A stretch of DNA of 64,000 nucleotides from VGTK01 sp046327915 (GCA_046327915.1 JAXLXO010000004.1:248001-312000), one strand, 5' to 3'; shown: positions 1-9,766, numbered from the stretch's first letter. The notes: generated by a model from the sequence alone, not told the origin. Program-made: numbers and translations.

Positions 1-160
1 CACACCAGGGCTCGCGGACGAGGCCATGACCGCCGTCGCGAGCCCCGACCTGAAGCCCGGCGACCGCGTGATCACGCGCGTCGCGTCGGAGCCGAAGGCG
101 GAGGGCTGGTCGATGTTCCCGCGCGGCGGCGGCGGACCGTCGAGCCGCCCGCGACGGTGA
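1..160 (+). CDS. HlyD/MacA-like efflux adaptor, C-terminal end (partial)
   Basis: Frame open from the left edge, ending in TGA at 158-160; 52 residues are visible. The segment LKPGDRVIT is typical of the C-terminal membrane-proximal domain of periplasmic adaptor subunits (MacA/HlyD family), and the tail is Gly/Pro/Arg-rich. The stop overlaps the GTG start of the next gene, an ATPase of the MacB/LolD type, which supports the assignment to an adaptor-ATPase-permease operon. The N-terminus lies outside the window, so a signal peptide or lipoyl domain cannot be checked. Confidence 0.6.
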   Translation, partial: TPGLADEAMTAVASPDLKPGDRVITRVASEPKAEGWSMFPRGGGGPSSRPRR

Positions 161-860
161 GCACCGCGGTCATCCTCACCCGCGGCCTGACGCGGGTCTA
201 CCAGGCCGGCGACGTCGCCGTGCACGCGCTGCGCGGCGTCGACCTGCGCATCGACCGCGGCGAGTACGTTGCCGTGATGGGACCGTCGGGCTGCGGCAAG
301 TCCACGCTGATGAACACGCTCGGCTGCCTCGACAGCCCGACCGGCGGCGTCTACGAGCTGCTCGGCCGCGACGTGTCGGGCCTCACGCGCGACGAGCTCG
401 CGACGGTGCGCAACGAGACCCTCGGCTTCGTGTTCCAGGACTTCAACCTGCTGCCGCGCACCAGCGCGCTCGAGAACGTCGAGCTGCCGCTGCTGTACGG
501 AACGGTCCCGCCGGCCGAGCAGCGCGAGCGCGCGCGCACGGCGCTGGCGCGCGTGGGGCTCGCGGGACGCGAGGCCAGCACGCCGACGCAGCTCTCGGGC
601 GGACAGCAGCAGCGCGTCGCGATCGCGCGCGCTCTCGTGACCGAGCCGGCGCTGCTGCTCGCCGACGAGCCGACGGGCAACCTCGACTCGCAGACCAGCG
701 TCGAGATCCTCGAGCTGCTGCGCGATCAGCACGCGCGCGGCCTGACGATCGTGATGGTGACGCACGACGACGAGGTCGGCGCGCAGGCGGAGCGGCTGCT
801 GCTCATGCGCGACGGTCGCGTCGTCGAGGACCGGCAGCAACGTCCGCGGCGGAGCGACGC

Positions 861-864
<4 letters not shown>
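157..864 (+). CDS. MacB/LolD-type ABC transporter ATP-binding protein
   Basis: A 235-residue ATPase of standard length for the MacB/LolD/FtsE group. Walker A is GPSGCGKST (near residue 43), the signature is LSGGQQQR, Walker B is LLLADEPTGNLDS, and the switch His lies in MVTHD. It starts at GTG 157, overlapping the adaptor stop, and its end overlaps the permease start (ATGA at 861-864), so translation is coupled. Known of the family: these ATPases power mechanotransmission by a four-helix permease with a large periplasmic domain, exporting peptides, lipids or toxins. The substrate cannot be told from sequence. Confidence 0.93.
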
Positions 865-2093
<1,229 letters not shown>

Positions 2094-2096
2094 GCC

Positions 2097-4079
2097 ATGA
2101 TTTCGCTCGACGGCATCGGGAAGAGCTATTCCGGACGCACGCTGTTCGACGACGTGTCGCTGCGCCTCGTGCCGGGCGATCGCGCCGGCATCGTCGGTCC
2201 GAACGGCGCCGGAAAGTCGACGCTGCTCGCGATCCTCACCGGCGCCGAGCCTGCCGACCACGGCGTGGTGAGCCGCGCGCGCGGCTTGACGCTCGGACAC
2301 CTGCCGCAGGAGATCCTCGCCGCGCCCGATGCGACCGTGATCGGCACCGCGTTGCGTCCCGGCGAGCACCTGATCGCGCTCGAGAGCGAGCTGCACGACC
2401 TGCCGCTCGCGCTGGAGCGCGCGACGGAGCACGCGGAGCAGGAGCGGCTCGCGGCGCGGCTCGCGGAAGTCCACGACGAGTACGACCGGCTCGGCGGCAA
2501 CCACCGCGAGGTGCGCGCGCGGCGCATCCTCGCCGGTCTCGGCTTCCGGCCCGGCGACGAGGAGCGGACCCTGCGCTCGTTCTCCGGCGGCTACGTGATG
2601 CGCGCCGAGCTCGCGCGGCTGCTGATCGACCTGCCCGACGTCCTGCTGCTCGACGAGCCGACGAACCACCTCGACCTCGAGTCGGTGCTCTGGCTGCAGG
2701 ACTTCCTCGGCTCCTATCGCGGCACGCTGGTCCTGATCTCGCACGACCGCGCGTTCCTGTCGGCGACCACGACGTCGATCGTCGAGGTCGAGGGCGGACA
2801 GGTCACGCGCTACTCCGGCAACTACGAGTCGTACGTGCGCGAGCGCGCGGAGCGGCGCGCGCAGGTCGAGGCCGCGGCGAAGAACCAGGAGCGCCGCATC
2901 AAGGAGACCGAGCGCTTCATCGAGCGCTTCCGCTCGAAGGCCACCAAGGCGCGGCAGGTGCAGAGCCGCATCAAGGCGCTCGAGAAAGAGGAGCGCATCA
3001 CGGTCGCGAAGGAAGGGCCGAAGGTGCGCTTCCGCTTCCCGCAGCCGGAGCGCACCTCGGAGCTCGCGCTGGAGCTGTCGTCGGTCGCGAAGGCGTACGG
3101 CGACGTGAAGGTCTACTCGTCGCTCGACTTCCAGCTGCGGCGCGGCGAGAAGACCGTGCTGGTCGGTCCGAACGGCGCCGGCAAGTCGACGCTGCTGAAG
3201 CTGCTCGCCGGCGCACTCGTTCCGGACACGGGCGAGCGCAAGCTCGGGCTGCGCGTCTCCGCCGGCTACTACACGCAGCACCGGCAGGACATGCTCGACC
3301 TCGAGCGCACCGTGCTCGAGAATGCGATGGCGTGCGCGCGCGAGCAGGGCGAGACCTTCGTCCGCACGATGCTCGGCGCGTTCCTGTTCCACGGCGACGA
3401 CGTCAAGAAGAAGGCCGCGGTGCTCAGCGGCGGCGAGAAGAGCCGGCTCGCGCTCGCGATGATGCTGCTCGATCCGCCGACCGTCCTGCTGATGGACGAG
3501 CCGACGATCCACCTCGACATGGCGTCGGTCGACGCGCTGATCGGCGCGCTCAACGAGTTCGACGGCGCGCTCTGCTTCGTGAGCCACGACGTCTACTTCA
3601 TCCGCCACGTGGCCAGAAAGGTCGTGCGCGTCGAGGCGGGCGCGGTCACCGAGTATCCCGGCGACTGGGAGTACTACTGCTGGAAGCGCGGCGCCGCGGC
3701 GCTGCATCCGGCCGCGGCCGAGGCACCGGCCTCATCCGGCAGCGGGGCGGCTGCGACGACGGACGGCGATCGTTCCGCCCGCGGCGAGCGCGCCGACCGC
3801 CGCCGCGCCGCCGAGGCGCGTCAAGCACTCGCGAAGCGGACGCGCGGGCTGCGCGACGAGATCCGCACGCTCGAGGAGGCGATCGAGGAGCTCGAGCGCG
3901 AGAAGGCCGGCCTCGCCGGCGACCTCGCGGACCCCGAGACCTACAAGCGTCCCGGCCCCGAGGTGGCCGACCTGCAGCGCCGCTACGCCGAGGTCGAGAA
4001 GACCCTCGCAGAGCGCACCGACCGCTGGATGGAGGTCCAGGAGAGGCTCGAGGAGGAGCTCGCCGCCGAGGATGGCTGA
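2097..4079 (+). CDS. ABC-F family ATPase (Uup/YheS-like)
   Basis: A 660-residue soluble protein with two ATPase domains and no membrane helices. Domain 1 has GPNGAGKST and FSGGYVMRAELARLL with DEPTNHLD. A charged linker follows (about 240-320), then domain 2 with GPNGAGKST, LSGGEKSRLALAMMLL and DEPTIHLD, and a C-terminal coiled coil (about 570-655, many E/R/L heptads). ABC-F proteins act on ribosomes or other nucleoprotein substrates rather than in transport. The usual Asn of the second DEPTNHLD is Ile here. It lies 3 bp after the permease stop, so it may be co-transcribed with the efflux genes. Confidence 0.9.
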   Translation: MISLDGIGKSYSGRTLFDDVSLRLVPGDRAGIVGPNGAGKSTLLAILTGAEPADHGVVSRARGLTLGHLPQEILAAPDATVIGTALRPGEHLIALESELHDLPLALERATEHAEQERLAARLAEVHDEYDRLGGNHREVRARRILAGLGFRPGDEERTLRSFSGGYVMRAELARLLIDLPDVLLLDEPTNHLDLESVLWLQDFLGSYRGTLVLISHDRAFLSATTTSIVEVEGGQVTRYSGNYESYVRERAERRAQVEAAAKNQERRIKETERFIERFRSKATKARQVQSRIKALEKEERITVAKEGPKVRFRFPQPERTSELALELSSVAKAYGDVKVYSSLDFQLRRGEKTVLVGPNGAGKSTLLKLLAGALVPDTGERKLGLRVSAGYYTQHRQDMLDLERTVLENAMACAREQGETFVRTMLGAFLFHGDDVKKKAAVLSGGEKSRLALAMMLLDPPTVLLMDEPTIHLDMASVDALIGALNEFDGALCFVSHDVYFIRHVARKVVRVEAGAVTEYPGDWEYYCWKRGAAALHPAAAEAPASSGSGAAATTDGDRSARGERADRRRAAEARQALAKRTRGLRDEIRTLEEAIEELEREKAGLAGDLADPETYKRPGPEVADLQRRYAEVEKTLAERTDRWMEVQERLEEELAAEDG

Positions 4080-4217
4080 GCTCGCCGCCGACGCCGACCG
4101 AGAGCCCCCGGCCCCACCCCGTTCCACGCGCGTGCAATCCACGATGCGACGAAGGGGGTTGCTTTGACCGTTTCCACGTGGGACTTTCTCCGCGCAGTCG
4201 AGAACGGATCAACACCG

Positions 4218-4394
4218 ATGCAGAACCCGAACCACAGCGCGTACGCGAACGTCCAGGGCTGGTGCCATCAGGCGCAGGCCTTTGGCGTCGTCGTCGTACG
4301 TCCGGTTTCGGTCTCGGTGGTGCTCATGGACTCGATTACCCGTACCGCCGACGCCAAGCGGGCGCCCAGCGGCCGAAATCGAGGAGTTCCGTGA
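4218..4394 (+). CDS. Val-rich leader peptide of a putative attenuator
   Basis: A short ORF of 58 residues from ATG 4218; a TTG at 4164 after a purine-rich AAGGGGG would give 76 residues. It contains a run of Val codons at 4287-4322 (four in a row, then Arg-Pro, then Val-Ser-Val-Ser-Val-Val-Leu) using GTC, GTA, GTT and GTG. Such Val runs are known from ilv operon leader peptides; E. coli IvbL has a VVVVR stretch, and VVVVR occurs here too. Stop 4392-4394 lies between two halves of a predicted antiterminator, just before a strong terminator. The function as a leader is inference. Confidence 0.5.
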   Translation: MQNPNHSAYANVQGWCHQAQAFGVVVVRPVSVSVVLMDSITRTADAKRAPSGRNRGVP

Positions 4395-4432
4395 GGAAGT
4401 GAGTCACGACCCCTTGAGAAAGGCCGCTGGGC
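4364..4432 (+). promoter_or_regulatory. Predicted antiterminator stem of attenuator
   Basis: The 11-base sequence GCCCAGCGGCC at 4364-4374 is repeated exactly at 4439-4449. Both copies are perfectly complementary to GGCCGCTGGGC at 4422-4432, so the two pairings exclude each other. The distal pairing (4364-4374 with 4422-4432) would prevent the terminator. The upstream copy lies about 40-75 nt downstream of the Val codons, where a stalled ribosome would leave it free. Seen: the complementarity. Inferred: the regulatory use. Confidence 0.55.
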
Positions 4433-4456
4433 AGAAAAGCCCAGCGGCCTTTTTCG
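4419..4456 (+). terminator. Rho-independent terminator (attenuator terminator)
   Basis: A perfect 14-bp stem (4419-4432 with 4439-4452), a 6-nt loop AGAAAA, and a T tract running from the 3' arm to 4454. It is the only terminator in the window with such a clean U-tract. It lies 25 nt after the stop of the Val-rich ORF and 68 nt before the HTH gene start, so it could end the ABC-F transcript or serve as an attenuator. Confidence 0.85.
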
Positions 4457-4523
4457 TTTCCGGGGGTTCAACCGGGTCCGCAGCGCGCACCGCGCGCCTC
4501 AGCGGCGGAAAGGAGCGACGAAA

Positions 4524-4769
4524 GTGCAGGCACAGCAGATCGACACAAGATTTTTCGCGGAACGCATGCGGGACGTGGTCCGGGACGAGCCGAAGGCGTT
4601 CGCCTACGACCTCGGCCTCAGCCTGTCGGCCGTCTACAACTACCTGAACGGCCGGGTCCCCACGACGGACGTCCTCTACCGGATCGCCCGCTACTCGGGC
4701 CGCCCGATGGAGTGGTTCCTCAGCGACCTCGCCGTTCTGGACGAGGCGCCGCAGTCGCAGGCGGCTTGA
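4524..4769 (+). CDS. Small Cro/CI-type HTH protein
   Basis: An 81-residue protein starting at GTG 4524 with AAGGAG at 4510-4515, spacing 8. A lambda-repressor-like HTH covers about residues 22-60 (AFAYDLGLSLSAVYNYLNG with downstream helix VLYRIARYSGRPMEWFL). No sensor domain or metal site is present, so it is a DNA-binding module only. It lies directly behind the Val-leader/terminator arrangement and before a large hairpin at 4851-4904, making it the only gene the attenuator could control. Target genes are unknown. Confidence 0.75.
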   Translation: MQAQQIDTRFFAERMRDVVRDEPKAFAYDLGLSLSAVYNYLNGRVPTTDVLYRIARYSGRPMEWFLSDLAVLDEAPQSQAA

Positions 4770-4850
4770 GTACCGCAACGGGCCCGCGCAGCCGGCTTCG
4801 CCCCCGCGTTCCCCTCCCCGCGCGGCAGGCGCGAACGGCTGCGGCACCAG

Positions 4851-4904
4851 ACGCCCGGCGGCCCTGACCGACCCCGGAATCGGGTCGGTCTGGCCGCCGG
4901 CGTC
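4851..4904 (+). terminator. Long hairpin after HTH gene
   Basis: An inverted repeat of about 21 bp per arm with two small bulges: outer arms CGGCGGCC / GGCCGCCG, inner arms GACCGACCC / GGGTCGGTC around an AT-containing loop at 4876-4880. There is no U-tract. It lies 82 nt after the HTH stop and about 160 nt before the lipoprotein gene. It may end the HTH mRNA or protect its 3' end. The rest of 4770-5066 shows nothing I can name. Confidence 0.5.
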
Positions 4905-5066
4905 GGGCACGCGACGAGCGACCGCTCCGCGGCAGCACGAAGAGAATCGTGCTTCCCCCCGGCGGGCGGCATTCGGTAGAGGTGTCGCGGGCTCTCTCGC
5001 CCCGAGGAGCCGACCGACCACCGAACCCGGAAGAACGACCGGGACTTGCCCCTGCTGGAGCGTACC

Positions 5067-6566
5067 TTGGGAGAGTTCCCCCGCCGTTTCCCGACCCGTC
5101 TCGCGGGCCTGCTGATCCTCGGCACGCTGCTCGCCGCCTGCGGCGGTGGCGGCGGATCGTCGAGCGGCGCGCCGCAGAGCTCGCCGACGCCGCGTCCGAC
5201 CCCGGTCACTCCGGTCACGCCGCCCGGCCCCGCGACCAGCACCGGGCAGATCATCCTGCGCGACGGCGACCTCCTGCCGGGCGACCTTCGCGTCGCGAAC
5301 ATCGAGGACGGCGCGCTGGCCAACGACGGGACGTCGGCGCTGGTCGTGACGATCGCCGATGCCGGCAATCGCTCCGCGGTCCTCCTGCGCCGTGCCGACG
5401 GGACGTACTCGACCCTGTTCGATCCGCGCACCGACACGACCGGCCTCGAGGCGAGCTCGATCGCGCGCGTCCGCCTCGCGGCGAACGGCACCGTCGTCTT
5501 CCAGACCGGCAACGGCCTCGACAACGACCGCCTCTACCGCATCGCCGACGGAAGGCTGGAGGCACTCGCAGGCGCGGCACCGGGTCCGGTCTTCCCGGAC
5601 TTCCGGATTCTCGGCAACGTCCGCCTCGCCGGCACCGGTCAGGTCGCGTTCGTCGGCGGTGGCGGCGAGTGCGAGGTGGTCGTCGGCGACACCGAGCCGC
5701 GGGTGACCTGCACGAACTCGCTCTACGTCGCGGACGACGCCGGCGTGAAGCGTCTCGACGCTTCGAAGCTCGACCTGTCGCGGCAGCGCGCGACGACCGT
5801 CCGCGTGGAGCTCGATCCCGCAGGCGGCGTCTGGTTCTCCCTGCCTCGCCGCGGCAGCGCCCCGATGCTGCTGCGCTGGGCCGACGGCGAGGCGACGACG
5901 GTCCTGGACTCGTCCACGTCGCTCGACGGCGTCGGCACGCTCAACTCGGCCGAGGCGGTTTCGATCAACGCCGCCGGTCAGGTGCTGCTCGAGGGCGGCC
6001 TGCAGGAGTTCACCGGCGACCGGCGGCCGCAGGTGCTCGGCGTGCTCGACGCGGACGGCTTCTCGCAGATCGCGCTCGAGGGCACGTCGCTCGACGGCGC
6101 CAACGTCGCCACGCTGCGCGGCCTCGGCATCGACGGCCGCGGCCGGGCGCTCTTCGAGGCCCGCCTCGGCGATCCGGACGCTCCCGCCGAGGAGCAGAAC
6201 TCCCTCTGGTTCGGCGATGCGAGCGGCCTCGTCCGCATCGTCCGCGAGGGCAGCCCGTTCCCCGGCGAGGACACGACGGTCCTCACGGTGCTCGGCTCAC
6301 GCGTGAACGCGGCCGGCGACGTCGCGTTCCTCACCGAGCTCGGCTCGAACGTCGACGGCGTCCCGAAGCTCGAGGAGGTGCGCGCCACCGTCCGCCGTGC
6401 GGACGGCACGCTGGTGACGATCGCCTCGACGCGGCACGCCGCGCAATTCGGCGCGCTCAGCGCGATGCAGATCGTCGGCTACGACGAGGCCGGAACGCTC
6501 CTCCTCATCGGAACCCGCGGCCGCTCCAGCGACCGCGTCCTCCTGATGGGCCGCTCCGACCAGTAG
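5067..6566 (+). CDS. Predicted lipoprotein with NxxGxxxF-like repeats
   Basis: A 499-residue protein. TTG 5067 is chosen because GGAG sits 6 nt upstream; TTG 5046 is also open. The N-terminus has a signal peptide ending in a lipobox (LLAAC), followed by a Gly/Ser/Pro/Thr-rich linker. The body carries recurring strands such as LAANGTVVF, LAGTGQVAF, INAAGQVLL, IDGRGRALF and VNAAGDVAF. This matches the pattern of proteins described as choice-of-anchor tandem repeat NxxGxxxF (probable beta-propeller). Probably anchored in the outer membrane, role unknown. It stands alone between two HTH genes and ends before intergenic repeat copy A. Confidence 0.7.
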   Translation: MGEFPRRFPTRLAGLLILGTLLAACGGGGGSSSGAPQSSPTPRPTPVTPVTPPGPATSTGQIILRDGDLLPGDLRVANIEDGALANDGTSALVVTIADAGNRSAVLLRRADGTYSTLFDPRTDTTGLEASSIARVRLAANGTVVFQTGNGLDNDRLYRIADGRLEALAGAAPGPVFPDFRILGNVRLAGTGQVAFVGGGGECEVVVGDTEPRVTCTNSLYVADDAGVKRLDASKLDLSRQRATTVRVELDPAGGVWFSLPRRGSAPMLLRWADGEATTVLDSSTSLDGVGTLNSAEAVSINAAGQVLLEGGLQEFTGDRRPQVLGVLDADGFSQIALEGTSLDGANVATLRGLGIDGRGRALFEARLGDPDAPAEEQNSLWFGDASGLVRIVREGSPFPGEDTTVLTVLGSRVNAAGDVAFLTELGSNVDGVPKLEEVRATVRRADGTLVTIASTRHAAQFGALSAMQIVGYDEAGTLLLIGTRGRSSDRVLLMGRSDQ

Positions 6567-6625
6567 ACCCGCGCGCGAACCCGCAGCCCAAACCCGTCAA
6601 GCAAGCGCAACGCAAAGTCCGATCA

Positions 6626-6780
6626 CGCGCTCCGCGCGCAACGCGCGCGGCCGCACATCGCCACCACCGCCACCGCTTCGCGCACGCGAGCCAAAGGCGA
6701 GCGCGGAGCGAAGCGACCGCGGGGAGTGGGGCCCCGACGGGCTTCGCCCGTTGGGGCGAGGGGGCGCGTGCCCCCTCGTC
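6626..6780. repeat. Structured intergenic repeat, copy A
   Basis: One of three related elements in the window (also 24580-24664 and 60537-60621). The conserved 3' half (6699-6780) holds a stem CCCCGACGGGC / GCCCGTTGGGG with loop TTC at 6732-6756. A second perfect 8-bp stem GAGGGGGC / GCCCCCTC with loop GCGT follows at 6758-6777. The 5' part GCGCGCGGCCG (6643-6653) is separated from the 3' half by about 45 bp absent from the other copies. It lies between the ends of convergent genes (stops at 6566 + and 6879 -). Nothing else is seen in 6567-6878. Confidence 0.8.
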
Positions 6781-6878
6781 GAATGGCCTGGTGCGGCGAG
6801 CACATCATGGCTCGAACCGCACCGGCCTCGACGTCGCGAGGCGCGCCGGGACACACTTCGCCCGTCGGCGGCCGATGG

Positions 6879-7136
6879 TCAGTCGTTGCGGTGGAACGAG
6901 CTCGCGGCCAGCTCCTCGATGGTCTGGCTGCTGCTCACCTGACCGTTGCTGCGCACGGCCGCGAGCGACTCGATCGCGCGACGCGCGAGCTTGCTCGGCT
7001 TCGCGTGGCCGTTCTCCCAGCGATTCACCGTGGAGAAGGTGACCGCCACCGCGTGCGCGAACTCTTCCTGCGTGAGGCCCAGGCGCTTGCGCAGCTCCCG
7101 GATCTCGGTTCCCGAAACGTCGTCCGCCATGATCAT
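6879..7136 (-). CDS. XRE-family HTH regulator (YiaG/HigA-like)
   Basis: An 85-residue protein. The start at ATG 7136 has AAGGAG 8 nt upstream (7145-7150). Upstream in-frame codons at 7142 and beyond are less well placed. The HTH (GTEIRELRKRLGLTQEEFAHAVAVTFSTVNRWENG, about residues 10-45) has the classic Trp-Glu-Asn recognition segment of XRE proteins. No toxin gene is adjacent, so it is not a visible toxin-antitoxin pair. It is divergent from mrp, with about 215 bp shared upstream DNA. It could regulate itself or mrp; unproven. Confidence 0.8.
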   Translation of the reverse strand: MIMADDVSGTEIRELRKRLGLTQEEFAHAVAVTFSTVNRWENGHAKPSKLARRAIESLAAVRSNGQVSSSQTIEELAASSFHRND

Positions 7137-7350
7137 TCCCATTTCTCCTTCTCGCTTCTTGTAGTTGCCGGGCGACCTGCCTTCTTCGCTCACCCAGTGG
7201 GCTTATCGGCACCCGTTCGGGGCGACTATAGGGAGCCACCGCGACCCGCCTGTGAGACCCGGCATTGGAGAGGCCATCGCAGAAGAACCAGCGGTTCCGC
7301 GGCCGTCCGGCGCATGGCGCGGGGGCCGGGCCTTGGCTATGTCCCGGGCC

Positions 7351-8415
7351 ATGGCCAGCACCGCGAAGGACGTCCTCGAAGCCCTGAAGCAGGTGAAGTA
7401 CCCCGGCTTCTCGCGCGACATCGTCTCCTTCGGAATCGTCCGCGACATCGAGGTCGGCGGCTTCGGAACGACGATCACGATCGCTCCGCCGGCCGACGCG
7501 CCGAACCTCGTGGACCAGATCGGCGAGGAGATCGCGCAGATCGTCGCGTCGCTCCCGGGCACCGGCGAGCTGACGATCGTCACTGCGCCGCCCGCACAGC
7601 AGAAGCCTGCCGCGCAGGCGCCGAACACGCGCCAGACGCAAGGCATCCCCGGCGTGAAGTCGATCATCGCCGTCGCGAGCGGAAAGGGCGGCGTCGGCAA
7701 GTCGACGGTCGCGGCGAATCTCGCGCTGGCGCTCGCCGAGCAGGGCAAGGTCGGGCTGCTCGACGCGGACGTCTACGGACCGAGCGTGCCGCTGATGCTC
7801 GGCATCGAGGATGCGAAGCCGCACGTGACCGAGGAGCGCCGGATCACGCCGATCGAGGCGCACGGTCTGAAGACCGTCTCGATGGGCTTCTTCGTCGACC
7901 GCGACCGCGCGATCATCTGGCGCGGCCCGATGGTGACGAAGCTCGTCGTCGAGTTCATCCGCAACGTCGAGTGGGGCGACCTGGACTTCCTGGTCCTCGA
8001 TCTTCCGCCCGGCACCGGCGACGTACAGCTCACGCTGTCGCAGCAGCTCGCGATGACCGGCGGGGTGATCGTCACCACGCCGCAGGACGTGGCGCTCGCC
8101 GACGTGAAGCGTGGCGTGCGCATGTTCGAGCAGGTGAAGGTGCCGGTGCTCGGCGTGGTCGAGAACATGAGCGGCCACGTCTGCCGCAAATGCGGCCACG
8201 CGTCCGACGTCTTCGGACGCGGCGGCGGCGAGCGCATGGCGACAGAGCTCGGCATCCCGTTTCTCGGCGCGATCCCGCTCACGCCGCGCGTCCGCGACCT
8301 CGGCGACGCGGGCACGCCGCTGGTCAAGGCGCACCCGGAGCACGCCGTCTCCGAGCGCTTCCGCGAGATCGCCGACGCGATCCGCAAGCGCGTCGCCGAC
8401 GACGCGCACGCCTGA
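7351..8415 (+). CDS. mrp: Mrp/ApbC iron-sulfur cluster carrier ATPase
   Basis: A 354-residue protein from ATG 7351 (MASTAKDVLEALK), the normal family start; the longer open frame back to 7165 is not conserved-looking. Residues 1-80 form the FeS_assembly_P (DUF59) domain. The deviant Walker A is SGKGGVGKST (about residue 108). The C-terminal CRKCGH (CxxC) bridges a 4Fe-4S cluster between two subunits. Known role: transfers Fe-S clusters to apoproteins in the cytosol. It is monocistronic and ends at terminator 8422-8454. Confidence 0.93.
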   Translation: MASTAKDVLEALKQVKYPGFSRDIVSFGIVRDIEVGGFGTTITIAPPADAPNLVDQIGEEIAQIVASLPGTGELTIVTAPPAQQKPAAQAPNTRQTQGIPGVKSIIAVASGKGGVGKSTVAANLALALAEQGKVGLLDADVYGPSVPLMLGIEDAKPHVTEERRITPIEAHGLKTVSMGFFVDRDRAIIWRGPMVTKLVVEFIRNVEWGDLDFLVLDLPPGTGDVQLTLSQQLAMTGGVIVTTPQDVALADVKRGVRMFEQVKVPVLGVVENMSGHVCRKCGHASDVFGRGGGERMATELGIPFLGAIPLTPRVRDLGDAGTPLVKAHPEHAVSERFREIADAIRKRVADDAHA

Positions 8416-8421
8416 ACGAGA

Positions 8422-8454
8422 AAGGGCCCCGACGCCATCGGCATCGGGGCCCTT
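8422..8454. terminator. Bidirectional terminator between mrp and DUF1329
   Basis: A 15-bp stem with one mismatch (8422-8436 with 8440-8454), loop ATC. An A tract precedes the left arm and TTCG follows the right arm. It lies between convergent stops at 8415 and 8480, so it can serve both genes. Confidence 0.8.
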
Positions 8455-8479
8455 CGTGCTTCTGCGATCGTCCTGAGGA

Positions 8480-9766
8480 CTAGTCGCTCAAGCGGGACAG
8501 AGCGCGCAGCGAGAAGTACTGCGGGTCGAAGTTGCGCTCCAGGAACTGCGACGAGTAACGGCCGCCGAGCGCCGCACGATCCGTCTTGTCATTGACGCCC
8601 ATGACGAGGTTCGGCGTCGTGGCGCTGTACGAGCCGTCGTCGCTCTTGGAGAAGTGGTAGCCGCACATGGCGGTGTAGAAGTACTCGCCCGCGCGGTTGT
8701 GCACGTTCTTCCAGTAGATGCGGCTCATGTCCTTGTCGACGTACATGATGACCTTGCCGAAGTTGTAGTACGGGTCGGTCGACTCGCCTTCGAGAATCCA
8801 CACGGGACGCTTCACGAAGACGAGGTTCTCGGTGATCTGCCAGGGCGCACCGGTCGAGCCCGGCGTCTCGTACGCACCGCGCAGGTACGGGATCGCGACG
8901 TCGATGCGGGACGGGCTCTCCTTCGACGGCGTCTGCTTGAGCGCGTACGGGCCGACGATCGGGGCGAGCACTTCGCTCTCACCCGTGAGCTTCCACTTGT
9001 AGTACTCGACCTTGCCCGCGTAGCAGTTCAGATCGTCCGAGAAGATGTCGAGGCCTGAAATTGGATCCGAGCGCGAGGCCGCGTTCACGCGCCGCGAACG
9101 GCGGGTCTGCGGGATGTACGCCCAGATGTTGTCCTGCGACGTCCAGTCGTTGATCTGCTGGCCGAGGATGTTGACGCCTTCCGCGTCGGCCGGCTCCATC
9201 GCGTGCGACAGCGAGGTGCCGCGAAGGTTCTCCGGGTTCTCGTCCGCCTTCTTGGTGCGGCCGAGGTACGCGTTGGTGTGCAGCCACAGCTTGATGCGGC
9301 GGAACTCGCCGTTGCGGTCGATGCCGTTCAGCGTGAACGTCGCACCGGCGCCCTCGCCCATCTGGTTGGCGAGGTAGAAGTTCCACGCGATCTTGCATCC
9401 CGCCTGGGGATCCTTCGGATCGATCTTCGGGAACGCCTTGCCGAACACCCAGTCCGGCATCTTGCCCGTCGCCTTGTCCTTCAGACCGCAGGTCTCGGCG
9501 TCGAGGTCGTACTTGCCCTCGTTCGCCTCGGACGCAGCCCAGTACGTGGTGCTGTAGTTGTCGTGGAACTTCTGCGCGTCGAGAGGCACGACCTTGAAGT
9601 TGTAGTCACCGGCCTTCACGCGCTTGAGGACGGGCTCCGGGAGCAGGCCCTCGGCCTTCTGCCAGTTGTCCTTGTTGAGGGTGTACTCCCCTTCGTCGCC
9701 CCTCGCGGGAACCGCCGCCAGCACCAGGGCGGCGAGTGCGAGTGCGACCCGACTCGTCTTCAGCAT
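8480..9766 (-). CDS. DUF1329 family exported protein
   Basis: A 428-residue protein. ATG 9766 has GGAGGA 8 nt upstream and opens a clear signal peptide (hydrophobic ALALAALVLAAVPARG). The mature part matches the DUF1329 pattern of a periplasmic/outer-membrane protein (LolB-like fold predicted for the family) with typical aromatic stretches (FGKVIMYVDKDMSRIYWKNVHN). The family commonly accompanies DUF1302, YCF48-like and MMPL proteins, and here it is the last gene of just such a block. Likely a periplasmic or outer-membrane lipid-handling part of an export route; the substrate is unknown. Confidence 0.88.
   Translation of the reverse strand: MLKTSRVALALAALVLAAVPARGDEGEYTLNKDNWQKAEGLLPEPVLKRVKAGDYNFKVVPLDAQKFHDNYSTTYWAASEANEGKYDLDAETCGLKDKATGKMPDWVFGKAFPKIDPKDPQAGCKIAWNFYLANQMGEGAGATFTLNGIDRNGEFRRIKLWLHTNAYLGRTKKADENPENLRGTSLSHAMEPADAEGVNILGQQINDWTSQDNIWAYIPQTRRSRRVNAASRSDPISGLDIFSDDLNCYAGKVEYYKWKLTGESEVLAPIVGPYALKQTPSKESPSRIDVAIPYLRGAYETPGSTGAPWQITENLVFVKRPVWILEGESTDPYYNFGKVIMYVDKDMSRIYWKNVHNRAGEYFYTAMCGYHFSKSDDGSYSATTPNLVMGVNDKTDRAALGGRYSSQFLERNFDPQYFSLRALSRLSD

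Noticed and set aside
6726..8483. Frame reading through repeat copy A and the mrp gene
   Set aside because: Start lies in the repeat; the frame is a shadow of mrp.
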